This document shows positions 1-7,594 of a stretch of DNA of 21,285 nt, piece after piece (the stretch's first letter is position 1; each line of letters begins with the position of its first letter). Under the pieces are notes generated by a model. It had not been told where the DNA came from. It did not search any database and worked only from the letters and a program-made list of their open reading frames with translations. A program made the position numbers and the translations under genes. This DNA comes from an uncultured Collinsella sp. (lineage in GTDB: Bacteria > Actinomycetota > Coriobacteriia > Coriobacteriales > Coriobacteriaceae): contig CAUBTS010000022.1 of the NCBI GenBank assembly GCA_958438955.1, forward strand, positions 1 to 21,285, written 5' to 3'.

Positions 1-48
1 TGGAGAGAGCGCTCCCGCAAACTGCCTCTTGACAACTTATAGGAGCGT

Positions 49-123
49 CGGTTTTGTTTTCACGTTTTTTGGTATGGTTGGGGGTAAGGGGCTAAACGTA
101 GTAGATGGGCCGGTTTCGTGGCG
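49..123 (+). repeat. Half copy of the modular palindromic intergenic repeat
   Basis: This segment downstream of the surface-protein gene is the right half of the palindromic unit found at 6717-6930. It begins with a T-rich block (CGGTTTTGTTTTCACG), continues through GGTATGGTTGGGGGTAAGGGGC and ends in the arm at 93-123. The 31 bp at 93-123 are the exact reverse complement of 6764-6794, and the arm matches 6896-6925 in direct orientation with four mismatches. The left half of a normal unit (central hairpin plus opposite arm) is absent; bases 1-48 are unrelated. It reads as a truncated or rearranged copy. Confidence 0.75.
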
Positions 124-136
124 CGCCCCCGGCGCA

Positions 137-178
137 TAAAAGCGCCGCCACGGAGGAGGGAGATGCCTCCGTGGCGGC
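137..178 (-). terminator. Intrinsic terminator of the surface-protein gene
   Basis: A perfect 13-bp stem (144-156 pairing with 166-178, GCCGCCACGGAGG) encloses a 9-base loop. Read on the minus strand it is followed by CGCTTTTATG, a short U tract. It lies about 75 bases past the stop codon of the gene at 254-6538, as expected for a rho-independent terminator. Confidence 0.8.
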
Positions 179-216
179 TGGGGGTAGGAGTAGGTCGGAA
201 TTTAGCCCTGCCGGCC

Positions 217-240
217 GCCCGGGGCCGTTTGGCCCCGGGC
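217..240 (-). other. GC-rich perfect hairpin just after the surface-protein stop codon
   Basis: Ten bases GCCCGGGGCC (217-226) pair perfectly with 231-240 around a 4-base loop. The hairpin lies 13 bases downstream of the stop at 254 on the minus strand and has no U tract after it. It may stabilise the mRNA 3' end or help termination together with the stem at 144-178. Confidence 0.6.
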
Positions 241-253
241 GCTGTCGACGTGC

Positions 254-3200
254 CTAGCGCTTACGGATACCCCAGACTAGGGCTCCGACGCCGGCCATGG
301 CGATGACAAATGCCATAAGCAGAGCGGCAGCCTGCTGGTCGCCCGTGGTGGGCAGGAAACCCTTGACCGTCTTGACGATGTTCGTCACGGTCTTGGGCGT
401 GCCGGGATCGGGTGTCGGCACGGGCGTCTCGGGCTTTTTGTACGTGTTGTTGAACACGATGCCCTCGACGCTCTTGTCGCCCTTGGTAAAGGCGACGTTC
501 GCCTTGAGGTTGCCCTCGCCGTCATCGACCACGTTGACGGTCACGGTAAAGACGGACTTGTCGTAGGTCATACCGACCTCGTCGCCCTTGACCTCGCTGA
601 TGGTGTAGACGTGCGTACCGGGCTCGTCGTACTCAAACTTGTCGAAGCTGATCTTACCGTCGGCATCGTTGGTGACGGTGGACTCGATGCCCTCGCCAAC
701 GAGCTTAAAGCTGAACTCGTCCTTCTTGAGCTCGCGTCCCTCGAGCACCTTGAGCGCGCCGATGGAAACCTGCGTAGGCATGGCGTGATACTTGTTGGTA
801 AAACCAGCCGACTCGGTGGTTCCCTCGAGCTTGTGCGTCACGGCCAGTGTGCCATCGCCGTTGTCAGAGACGGTGGCCACGACGGTGTAGGTCGTACCGT
901 CATAGGTGACGCCCTTGTACAGGCCGAGCGCATTGGGGCAAGCCTCGCGCAGCGTGTACGTGTGCGTGCCGGGCGCCTCGTAGCGGATCGGGCTCAGTGT
1001 CACAGTGCCGTTGGCGTCGTTGGTGCCGCTTGCGACAACCACGTCGTCCTCGAGCAGATCGAACGTGAACTCGCCGACTGCAAGGTCGCGTCCGGTCAGA
1101 CGCTTGACCGTCTTGACCTGATCGGTCACGAACGAATCGGTAGGCGTTACGCTGTAGGTGTTGGTGAACGTGAAGTCTGCACCGTCGTCGCCCTCGCGCA
1201 CGACACGCAGATGTCCGGCACCGTCGTCAGTCACGGTATAGGAAACCTTGCGCGTGGCGTTGGCGTCGTTGGTCACACCAGGGGCGCTACCGGACTCGGC
1301 CACCGTGTAGGTAAAGGTGTGCGAGCGCGGAGCGGTGGGGGCTGCGGGCTCGGACTCGTCGCCGGGCTCGTCAGCGTTGGCATCAGCGTCGGCGTCGGCC
1401 TCTGCCTCGTCAGCATCGACGTCGTCAGCTTCGTCTGCCTCGGCCTTATCGGTCGCATCGTCCGTCACGCCCAGGGCGTGGTTGAGGTCCTCGAGCGTAA
1501 AGTGGATCTTGCCAAAGTCCACGTTACCGGCTGCGTCGTTGGTTACGGTCGTGCGCTCGGGCATCGGGGCACCTGCCTCGTCGGCGGTCACGGTAAAGGT
1601 GAACTTACCCGTGATGTCGGCCGGGGTCAGGCCCTCGGCAACCTGGAGCTTCTTAGTACCGGTGAGCGCGGCATCCACGGCGTCGGCGCCGTAGACGTTC
1701 TCGAACAAGGGCTCGACGCCGCCGTAGTCGACCGTCGCCGTCAGGGTACCATCACCGTTGTCGACGACGATAACCTTAAAGCCAAAGCTCCACGTTGTAG
1801 CGGAAACGCCATTCGGCAGCCCGAATAAATCTTCGTAGGCCGTGTAGTTAATGGTCCAGGCAAGCTTGCCGTCCTTATCGGTACGATAAGCAAGCCCAGC
1901 AGCCTCAAGATTAGCAAGCATCTTGGTGTCGTAGTGCAGCGTATCAAAGCTCACATGCCCGCCGATATTGGGCTTGAGGTTTTCGTATGCCACAAGCTCA
2001 CCCTGATAGGCGATGCCGAACCAGAACTCGCCGTCGGCCATCGGGCGACCGGTCAGAGTCTTGGTGGCAACGACCTGAGCAGCGGTACCACCAGGCGTGT
2101 TGGTCGTAGCGCTGTAACTGTTGTGGAACGGCACCGGGGCCTTCTCGACCTTGTTCTCGCCACTCTTGTGGACCGTCTCATGCGTGCCCTCGGGACCACC
2201 GGAAACGGTCGTCGTAGCAGTGAGCGTACCGGCGGTGTCGTCGGCGATGGTGATCGTCACCGTGCGTACGGCGTCATCGTAGGTGTAACCGGGCTGGCCG
2301 TCGTTCTTTTCGGCCACGGTGTACTTGAAGGTCTTGCCGGCGTCAGCCTGCGTAAATTTAACCTCATGACCAGCCAGAATGTCGATCAGTCCGACCGTTG
2401 CCTCTGCCGCTTCGGGGGACTTGAAGCTGTTGGCCCCGGGCAGCAGACCGAGCGCGCGAGCCGAAGCGTCGTCAGCAGGTGTCACGGTAAAGGTGAACTG
2501 GCCCTCGGTCATGGGGCGGCCGTCCAGATACTTGCTGAGCCACAGACCGCCGGCCGCGGTGTAGTTAAGCTCAGTGCGGTACGTGTTGGTAAAGCGTCCG
2601 TTTTCCTTCTTGGTGACATTGGCGGTCAGCTTGCCCTCGCCGTCCTCGGTCACGGTTACTTCGGCGGTCGCGACGTGGGAGTCATACGTCATGCCGACCG
2701 TATTACCCGCGTTCTCGCGGATCTCGTACTTGTAGGTTCCGGCAGCCGTGTAGCGAATCTTGCCGAACTTGATGGCGGCAATGCCGTCCTTCGCATCGTG
2801 CTTGCTCACGGTTACGGTTGCAGGATCGGGTAGCGGAGCGCCATCGGGGGCGGTAATGGTAAAGCCGAACTCGTCCCCATCCGTCCACTCGCGACCGTCG
2901 ATGGCCTTGCTCAGGTCAAAGTCGAGGTCTGCATCGGTCGGGGTCACGCTGTAGGTGTTCTTGAAGGTCGCAGCCGTGGCGTCCTTCAGGACATGCTCAG
3001 CCTTGAGCGTGCCATCGCCCTTGTCGGTAATGGTGGTCTCGATGGTGTACTTGGCGTCGCCGTACGTGATGCCCTTGCTGATGGTTCCGCCGTTGACCTC
3101 GCGCAGCGTGTAGGTGTGCTCGCCGGCCTCGGTGTACTTCACGGCGCTCATCGTGATGTTGCCCTCGGCGTCGTTCTTGCCGGTGGCGACGACCTTGTCG

Positions 3201-6200
3201 CCCTCGACGAGCTCGAAGGAGAACTCGCTGTCCATGAGATTGCGGCCAGTCAGGACCTTGTTCGCGGTGATCTGGTCGGTAACGCTCGTCTCGACAGGCG
3301 TCACGTTATAGGTATTGGTGAACGTAAATGCCACATCGCCGTCCGGCTTGCGGGATACGCTCAGATTGCCCTTGCCGTCATCAGTCACGGTGAAGGAAAC
3401 CTTGCGCGACAGCTTGGCGTCGTTGGTCACGCCAGCCACTTCGCCGGACTCGGTCACGGTGTAGGTAAAGGTGTGCTCGCGCTTCTCGGGCTTCTCGCCC
3501 AGAGCCTTGTTAAGGTCGTCGAGCGTAAAGGCGATCTTGCCAAAGTCGACCTTGCCGTCAACGTCGTTGTGCACGCTCGTGCTCGCAGGCATAGGCGCGC
3601 CCTCTTCACCGGTCACGGTAAAGGTGAACTTGCCGGTGATATCAGCCGGGGTCAGAGCGTCGTCAACCTGCAGATTCTTGATACCCGCAAGCGATGCCTC
3701 GGTAGCATTCGTGGTGTAGGCGTTCTTGAACTCGATGCTCTTGACGTCCTTGGCGTCCTTCAGCTCGTGCGTGGCAACCAGCTGGCCCTTGCCGTTATCG
3801 GCGATGGTCGTCACGATGGTGTAGACCGCGTCATCGTAGTCAATACCGCCGGCGTTGCCCTTAACCTCATGCAGCTTGTAGGTGTGCTGGCCGATCTCGG
3901 TGTACTTGATGGCACCGAACGTCACCTTGCCGTTGGCGGCGTTCTCAACGGTCTCGACAGGCTTAACTTCCTTGTCAATGATTTCGAGCAGCTCAAAGCT
4001 GAACTCGTCGGCCGTAAGGTCACGCCCGGTCAGAGACTTGGTCACGGTAATCTGGTCGGTGACGCTGGACTCAACAGGATTCGTGGCGTAAACGTTCTTG
4101 AACTCGGTCTCGCCCGAGGTCACCTTCACGCCAGCGCTCAGCTCGCCCTTCTTGTCGGGCGTTACCGTCACGGTGATCTCCGCGACGTTCTTGCTGTAGG
4201 CGATGCCGTCAATCGTGGTCCCGGCATGCTTTTCACTGACCTTGTAGACGTACGTGCCAGGTTCGGTGTATTCGATCGTGCCGAAGTCGATGGCAGCCTT
4301 GCCCTGGTCCAGGTCAGCCTTGCGCACGGTCGCAGTCCTAGCCGCAGGCATCGGGGCGCCGCTCTCGGATGTCAGGCCAAACTCAAACGCGTCAGCATTC
4401 GTCCAGTCGCGACCCTTGAGCACCTTGGTCAGGCCAAAGCTGGCCTTGGTGTTCACCATTGCCGGCGTCATGTCATACGCAAAGCTGATCTTGCCGTTGT
4501 TGCCCAGGTAGGAATTGACATGCGTCGCGGTCGCCTTGGCAGACACGTTGTTCCACTTGAGGTTGAGAACGTCGGTCGCGGTACCAGTGCTGTTGCCGCC
4601 CACGCTGCCCTTGGTAGTGTGGAGCTCATCGATAAAGGCCAAACGCGCGGTTCCCACGCTAAACGAAAGGTTGCCGTCCTCGTCGGCAACAAGAGCGCCG
4701 TCAAACTTCGCTGCGTCGCCGCCGACAAACTCGATGACAGCAGTGGCGGGCTTGGCCTCACCGTTCGCGCCCTGCTCCTCAAACTCATCCTTGTAGTAAT
4801 AGGTGCTGGTATCTGTCAGCGAATTCTTTGCAGGCTGCGTGCAGTCCTTATCCGCGTAAATGGGAGTCTGCTTCTGGAAGTAGTAGTAGCGGTTGGTGTC
4901 GGCCGGCTCAAAGGTCGCGACCGTATCACCCAACGCACCACCGCTCCACTTGTTCGCGTAGAAACTCACGGTCTTGGTGCCATCAACGACAGTCGTATTG
5001 TTCTCGATGTAGTCCTTGAGTCCCGTGACCTTCTCAGGCGTAAACAGGTTATCGAGGGCGCCCCTCTTCACGCTCGAGGCATACTTCACCTGAATGGGCT
5101 TAACGCTGTCGACCGAAAGCTTGCCGTCTACGGTCTTAAAGTGACTCAGCGGAATCAACGACGCAGGAATGTTGACCGTTACGATATCGCCCTTCTGGGG
5201 ATTGTCATCGCCGGCGCGCTGCACGGTAATGAGCAGGTCTTTTGCCTTGCCGGCGAACTCGTAGGTGTCGGTATTGGTCTCTTTGTTGACCGTCTTGCTC
5301 GCCTTGGTAAACGGCGTGCCGTTGATGACGACTTCGGTAAATCCATCAACCTGCATGAAGTCGCCTAGCTCATCGGTAAACGTGATGTAGCCGGACTTGG
5401 TCTCGTCGTATCCCTTATGGATTTCGGTCGGATAAGGCGGCTCCGATGTGATGGCCTGTGAGATGTCGTCGAATACCTTCTTGAGTTCTTCTGCATTGGT
5501 CGCCGACTTGTAGTAGTCGGAGTTTTCCGCGCGTGTGCCATGAGTATCCCATGCCGTGGCATTGGGGTAGTTGCTTGAAACAGCCTGCATGAACTTGTTC
5601 TCTTTTTGGCTTTTTCCCGAATCCTGGATACCAGCACTGGGGTTCGCGCCATCAAAGATGCCGATAGTATAAACGGTGGCCTTGCCGTCCTTCATATTCT
5701 TAGCAGCTGTCACGGCAGCGTTGGCGACACCCGCATCGAATTTATTTTGCTTTGTTGGCGTACCGTCGGTAAAGAACACAATAATCTTCTTGGCGTCTTT
5801 GCGGCCAGAAGTGATAGTGATTCCCTCGGCCAGCTCTAGGCCATAGTCGGCGCGCGTGGCGCCGGCAGGCTGAATTTGATTAATTGTATTCTTCTTGAGA
5901 TCATCTGCATTGCTGCCGGAACAGTAGGTCAATTCTTTCATAACCTGGGTGTAATTGTAGGAGTACCCTCCGTCGTGATACATATTGTTGCCGATATCGT
6001 TGGACTTCTTGCCCGCAAACTTAACAATGGCAACCCTATGCTGCCTATTGACGCCCTCGATGCCCTCGTTTTGCTTGGCAATGGTATCGATAAAGCTATT
6101 CGCAGCGTTCTTCAACGCATCGATACGCTTAGGTGAGTATCCACCGCCCATATGATCATCCATCGAGCCAGAGGCGTCCAGCACCATCACGATGTCGAGT

Positions 6201-6538
6201 GGCGTGGTGACTGTCACGGTTGAATTAGACGTCGAGGACATCGCCGAAAGCGTGGTCAAAAAGTCCGACTCTTCGTTTTCCCCGGTTGCCTTGACCGTCT
6301 TATCGGTCCAGATTCGGCCGACGTTTTGGGTCGTTACCTTATTGCCGCCGTGGCCTGCCGCCCAAATTTCCCAGCGTCCGCTGGTATCGGGGTCGACGAC
6401 CTTTCCGGCCATTTCCGGTCCGTCCATTCCTGTGCTGGACCTGGCGTTGGCCTCGGGCAGCATGGCGAATGCTGCGGCTGGCAACACCAGCACTACGGCC
6501 AGTATCACCGCCAAGAGACCCCTCGTGTACTTACCCAT
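254..6538 (-). CDS. Giant LPXTG-anchored VWA and Spy0128/FctA-repeat surface protein (adhesin/pilin-like)
   Basis: This 2094-residue protein is probably secreted by Sec and linked to peptidoglycan by a sortase. Residues 1-32 form a signal peptide. A von Willebrand A domain spans about 112-365, with MIDAS residues DASGS at 121-125, a Thr in GATRAD near 228 and FFTDGTP near 255-261. Residues 370-690 are an uncharacterised beta-rich region. About ten Spy0128/FctA-like repeats of 110-150 residues follow (about 695-2040), each with a Lys near (T)K-x-L-x-GR, a Glu in a Y-x-V-x-E strand and a terminal F-x-N-x-Y. That Lys/Glu/Asn set is typical of self-forming intramolecular isopeptide bonds. The C-terminus has a Pro-rich linker, LPTTG at 2062-2066, a hydrophobic helix and a KR tail. 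The ATG at 6538 follows an AAGGGAG Shine-Dalgarno. Function is inferred as adhesion, possibly as a pilus-tip or long stalk protein; no sortase or other pilin gene is in the window. Confidence 0.92.
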   Translation of the reverse strand: MGKYTRGLLAVILAVVLVLPAAAFAMLPEANARSSTGMDGPEMAGKVVDPDTSGRWEIWAAGHGGNKVTTQNVGRIWTDKTVKATGENEESDFLTTLSAMSSTSNSTVTVTTPLDIVMVLDASGSMDDHMGGGYSPKRIDALKNAANSFIDTIAKQNEGIEGVNRQHRVAIVKFAGKKSNDIGNNMYHDGGYSYNYTQVMKELTYCSGSNADDLKKNTINQIQPAGATRADYGLELAEGITITSGRKDAKKIIVFFTDGTPTKQNKFDAGVANAAVTAAKNMKDGKATVYTIGIFDGANPSAGIQDSGKSQKENKFMQAVSSNYPNATAWDTHGTRAENSDYYKSATNAEELKKVFDDISQAITSEPPYPTEIHKGYDETKSGYITFTDELGDFMQVDGFTEVVINGTPFTKASKTVNKETNTDTYEFAGKAKDLLITVQRAGDDNPQKGDIVTVNIPASLIPLSHFKTVDGKLSVDSVKPIQVKYASSVKRGALDNLFTPEKVTGLKDYIENNTTVVDGTKTVSFYANKWSGGALGDTVATFEPADTNRYYYFQKQTPIYADKDCTQPAKNSLTDTSTYYYKDEFEEQGANGEAKPATAVIEFVGGDAAKFDGALVADEDGNLSFSVGTARLAFIDELHTTKGSVGGNSTGTATDVLNLKWNNVSAKATATHVNSYLGNNGKISFAYDMTPAMVNTKASFGLTKVLKGRDWTNADAFEFGLTSESGAPMPAARTATVRKADLDQGKAAIDFGTIEYTEPGTYVYKVSEKHAGTTIDGIAYSKNVAEITVTVTPDKKGELSAGVKVTSGETEFKNVYATNPVESSVTDQITVTKSLTGRDLTADEFSFELLEIIDKEVKPVETVENAANGKVTFGAIKYTEIGQHTYKLHEVKGNAGGIDYDDAVYTIVTTIADNGKGQLVATHELKDAKDVKSIEFKNAYTTNATEASLAGIKNLQVDDALTPADITGKFTFTVTGEEGAPMPASTSVHNDVDGKVDFGKIAFTLDDLNKALGEKPEKREHTFTYTVTESGEVAGVTNDAKLSRKVSFTVTDDGKGNLSVSRKPDGDVAFTFTNTYNVTPVETSVTDQITANKVLTGRNLMDSEFSFELVEGDKVVATGKNDAEGNITMSAVKYTEAGEHTYTLREVNGGTISKGITYGDAKYTIETTITDKGDGTLKAEHVLKDATAATFKNTYSVTPTDADLDFDLSKAIDGREWTDGDEFGFTITAPDGAPLPDPATVTVSKHDAKDGIAAIKFGKIRYTAAGTYKYEIRENAGNTVGMTYDSHVATAEVTVTEDGEGKLTANVTKKENGRFTNTYRTELNYTAAGGLWLSKYLDGRPMTEGQFTFTVTPADDASARALGLLPGANSFKSPEAAEATVGLIDILAGHEVKFTQADAGKTFKYTVAEKNDGQPGYTYDDAVRTVTITIADDTAGTLTATTTVSGGPEGTHETVHKSGENKVEKAPVPFHNSYSATTNTPGGTAAQVVATKTLTGRPMADGEFWFGIAYQGELVAYENLKPNIGGHVSFDTLHYDTKMLANLEAAGLAYRTDKDGKLAWTINYTAYEDLFGLPNGVSATTWSFGFKVIVVDNGDGTLTATVDYGGVEPLFENVYGADAVDAALTGTKKLQVAEGLTPADITGKFTFTVTADEAGAPMPERTTVTNDAAGNVDFGKIHFTLEDLNHALGVTDDATDKAEADEADDVDADEAEADADADANADEPGDESEPAAPTAPRSHTFTYTVAESGSAPGVTNDANATRKVSYTVTDDGAGHLRVVREGDDGADFTFTNTYSVTPTDSFVTDQVKTVKRLTGRDLAVGEFTFDLLEDDVVVASGTNDANGTVTLSPIRYEAPGTHTYTLREACPNALGLYKGVTYDGTTYTVVATVSDNGDGTLAVTHKLEGTTESAGFTNKYHAMPTQVSIGALKVLEGRELKKDEFSFKLVGEGIESTVTNDADGKISFDKFEYDEPGTHVYTISEVKGDEVGMTYDKSVFTVTVNVVDDGEGNLKANVAFTKGDKSVEGIVFNNTYKKPETPVPTPDPGTPKTVTNIVKTVKGFLPTTGDQQAAALLMAFVIAMAGVGALVWGIRKR
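1338..1476 (-). repeat. Low-complexity Asp/Glu/Ala insertion inside the eighth surface-protein repeat
   Basis: Codons for Ala, Asp and Glu alternate over roughly residues 1688-1734 and produce imperfect GCATCAGCG/GCGTCGGC-type short tandem repeats in the DNA. The insertion sits in a loop that is only a few residues long (GEKPEKRE) in the otherwise very similar third repeat. It is therefore a repeat expansion within a recognisable domain. Such tracts can vary in length by slippage, but that is inference. Confidence 0.75.
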
Positions 6539-6590
6539 CGTGTCTCCCTTCTCGCGGTCTCAGACCTTGCATCAGCCTAAAGTTACGAAA

Positions 6591-6671
6591 TGAGACACAA
6601 TTAAGGCAGGTGACACACGTTCCAGATTTGATTTTGGGCGTGAGACAAATGTCTCACCAAAGTTGAGACAC
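6591..6671 (-). promoter_or_regulatory. Clustered TGAGACA motifs upstream of the surface-protein gene (candidate operator)
   Basis: TGAGACA occurs at 6591-6597, 6641-6647 and 6664-6670. The middle copy is part of a near-perfect palindrome, GTGAGACA-AA-TGTCTCAC (6640-6657). A further variant, TGACACAC, is at 6611-6618, and TGTCTC recurs at 6541-6546. All lie within 135 bases upstream of the start codon at 6538. No convincing -35/-10 pair was found on the minus strand, so the promoter position is unknown. The spacing and repetition suggest sites for a dimeric regulator. Confidence 0.45.
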
Positions 6672-6716
6672 GAGAGTTTTCGCAGGAAAACGGGTGCGAC
6701 TCGGAGCCATCAAGCA

Positions 6717-6930
6717 AAAATGATCCGTTTTCCTCCGTCCCCGGGGGATTAGTTGGTAACGTTCGCCACGAAACCGGCCCATCTACTACGTTTAACCCGA
6801 TACCCCTGACCATAACCGCGTTTTACGAAAAACCGCAAGCGTTCTACCTGCGGTTTTCTTTTCGCGTTTTTCGCCGTGGTTGAGGGCAGCCACCCAAACG
6901 TAGTAGATAGGCCCATTTCATGGCGAACGG
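6717..6930. repeat. Palindromic intergenic element, unit 1
   Basis: The unit opens with an AAAATGATCCGTTT block (6717-6747) shared with unit 2. An outer arm at 6760-6793 is complementary to 6896-6929 at 30 of 34 positions. Inner T-rich segments on both sides also mirror each other. The centre is a 9-bp hairpin (AAAACCGCA 6829-6837 with TGCGGTTTT 6849-6857, 11-base loop) followed by a T-rich stretch, so it resembles a bidirectional terminator. The whole could fold into a cruciform or RNA hairpin of about 170 nt. No open reading frame is convincing inside it. It is probably a non-autonomous repeat (MITE- or REP-like). Confidence 0.75.
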
Positions 6931-6955
6931 GTCACGCGGATATCCTCGCAAGGCC

Positions 6956-7185
6956 AAAATGATCCGTTTCCCTCTGTCCACGGGAAACCAAGGGCTGTTA
7001 TGGATATGGTTCCATTTCAAAACTATGCCGGATTACGGGGCTAAAGTCGGGACCCTCATCCATACAACCTTTTTTTGAAAAACGGCAAGCAATCTACCTG
7101 CGGTTTTGTTTTTGGGATTTTCCGTATGGTCGGAGATTCGCTATCCAGCCCCGTAATCCGGCATAGTTTTGTTCGTGGCGGCCCA
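6956..7185. repeat. Palindromic intergenic element, unit 2
   Basis: This follows unit 1 directly in the same orientation and starts with the same AAAATGATCCGTTT-CCTC-GTCC-CGGG block (6956-6984). Its arms (7018-7042 and 7147-7171) are a perfect 25-bp inverted repeat containing CCCCGTAATCCGGCATAG, which differs from the CGTAGTAGATGGGCC arm of unit 1. The centre (7077-7105) keeps the GGCAAGC-n-CTACCTGCGGTTTT hairpin of unit 1 with one stem mismatch. A GTTCGTGGCGG tail (7171-7181) matches the end of the unit 1 arm. The framework is conserved while the paired arms have been replaced together. Confidence 0.75.
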
Positions 7186-7204
7186 ACCGCGCGTTTAAGC
7201 GCGG

Positions 7205-7234
7205 GGCCGATGGGGCAATTTTGCCCCACCGGCC
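7205..7234 (-). terminator. Hairpin at the end of the Ech hydrogenase operon
   Basis: A 13-bp stem with one mismatch (GGCCG-A-TGGGGCAA at 7205-7218 pairing with 7221-7234) ends 12 bases past the echF stop codon on the minus strand. The U tract is poor, so termination would rely on the stable stem. A second small palindrome (GCGCGTTTAAGCGC) follows at 7189-7202. Confidence 0.55.
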
Positions 7235-7245
7235 CTATTCCAGCG

Positions 7246-7587
7246 CTATTCCGGCTTGGTTTCTACCGTGGGAGTCTTATCCGCCGCAACTGGAGTACGG
7301 GCGGTGTCCATAGTCAGGCAGTGCTTGGGGCAGCTCTCGATGCACTCGCCACACACCACACAAGCATACGGGTCAATCGACCACGTTCCGCCCTTGCGAT
7401 CGACCGCGAGCGCGCCCGCCGGGCAGCGGCGCGCGCACATGCCGCAGCAGATGCACACGTCCATGTCGTTGACGATATGCCCGCGCAGGCGCTCGGGCGC
7501 CACGAGCTTCTCCTGCGGATAGCACACCGTGACCGGCTGCTTGACCATAGAGCCCAAGGCCGTCTTGGCAAATGTCAGCAAACTCAT
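7246..7587 (-). CDS. echF: Ech-type hydrogenase ferredoxin subunit (2x[4Fe-4S])
   Basis: This 113-residue polyferredoxin-like subunit passes electrons from reduced ferredoxin to the hydrogenase core on the cytoplasmic face. Two classical motifs are visible: C45-x2-C48-x2-C51-x3-C55-P and C76-x2-C79-x2-C82-x3-C86-P, enough for two [4Fe-4S] clusters. This arrangement is shared with EchF and NuoI/HycF. An extra Cys47 sits within the first motif. The C-terminal tail is short, Thr/Pro/Lys-rich and probably disordered. It is the last gene of the operon, starting 7 bases after echE, with the hairpin at 7205-7234 behind it. Assignment as EchF rests on the motifs and on its place next to EchE. Confidence 0.88.
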   Translation of the reverse strand: MSLLTFAKTALGSMVKQPVTVCYPQEKLVAPERLRGHIVNDMDVCICCGMCARRCPAGALAVDRKGGTWSIDPYACVVCGECIESCPKHCLTMDTARTPVAADKTPTVETKPE

Positions 7588-7594
7588 GCCGCGC

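Noticed and set aside
29..57. TTGACA at 29-34 as a promoter -35
   Set aside because: No acceptable -10 lies 16-18 bases downstream and no plus-strand gene follows; the flanking AACTTATAGGAGCG may be the edge of an element outside the window, which cannot be judged here.
611..5368. Long plus-strand open frames (for example 611-1828, 1934-2833, 2993-5368) opposite the surface-protein gene
   Set aside because: They are antisense to a gene with a signal peptide, repeated domains and an LPTTG anchor. Their translations are Leu/Val/Gly/Arg/His-rich and match no family. Open antisense frames are expected in GC-rich genes.
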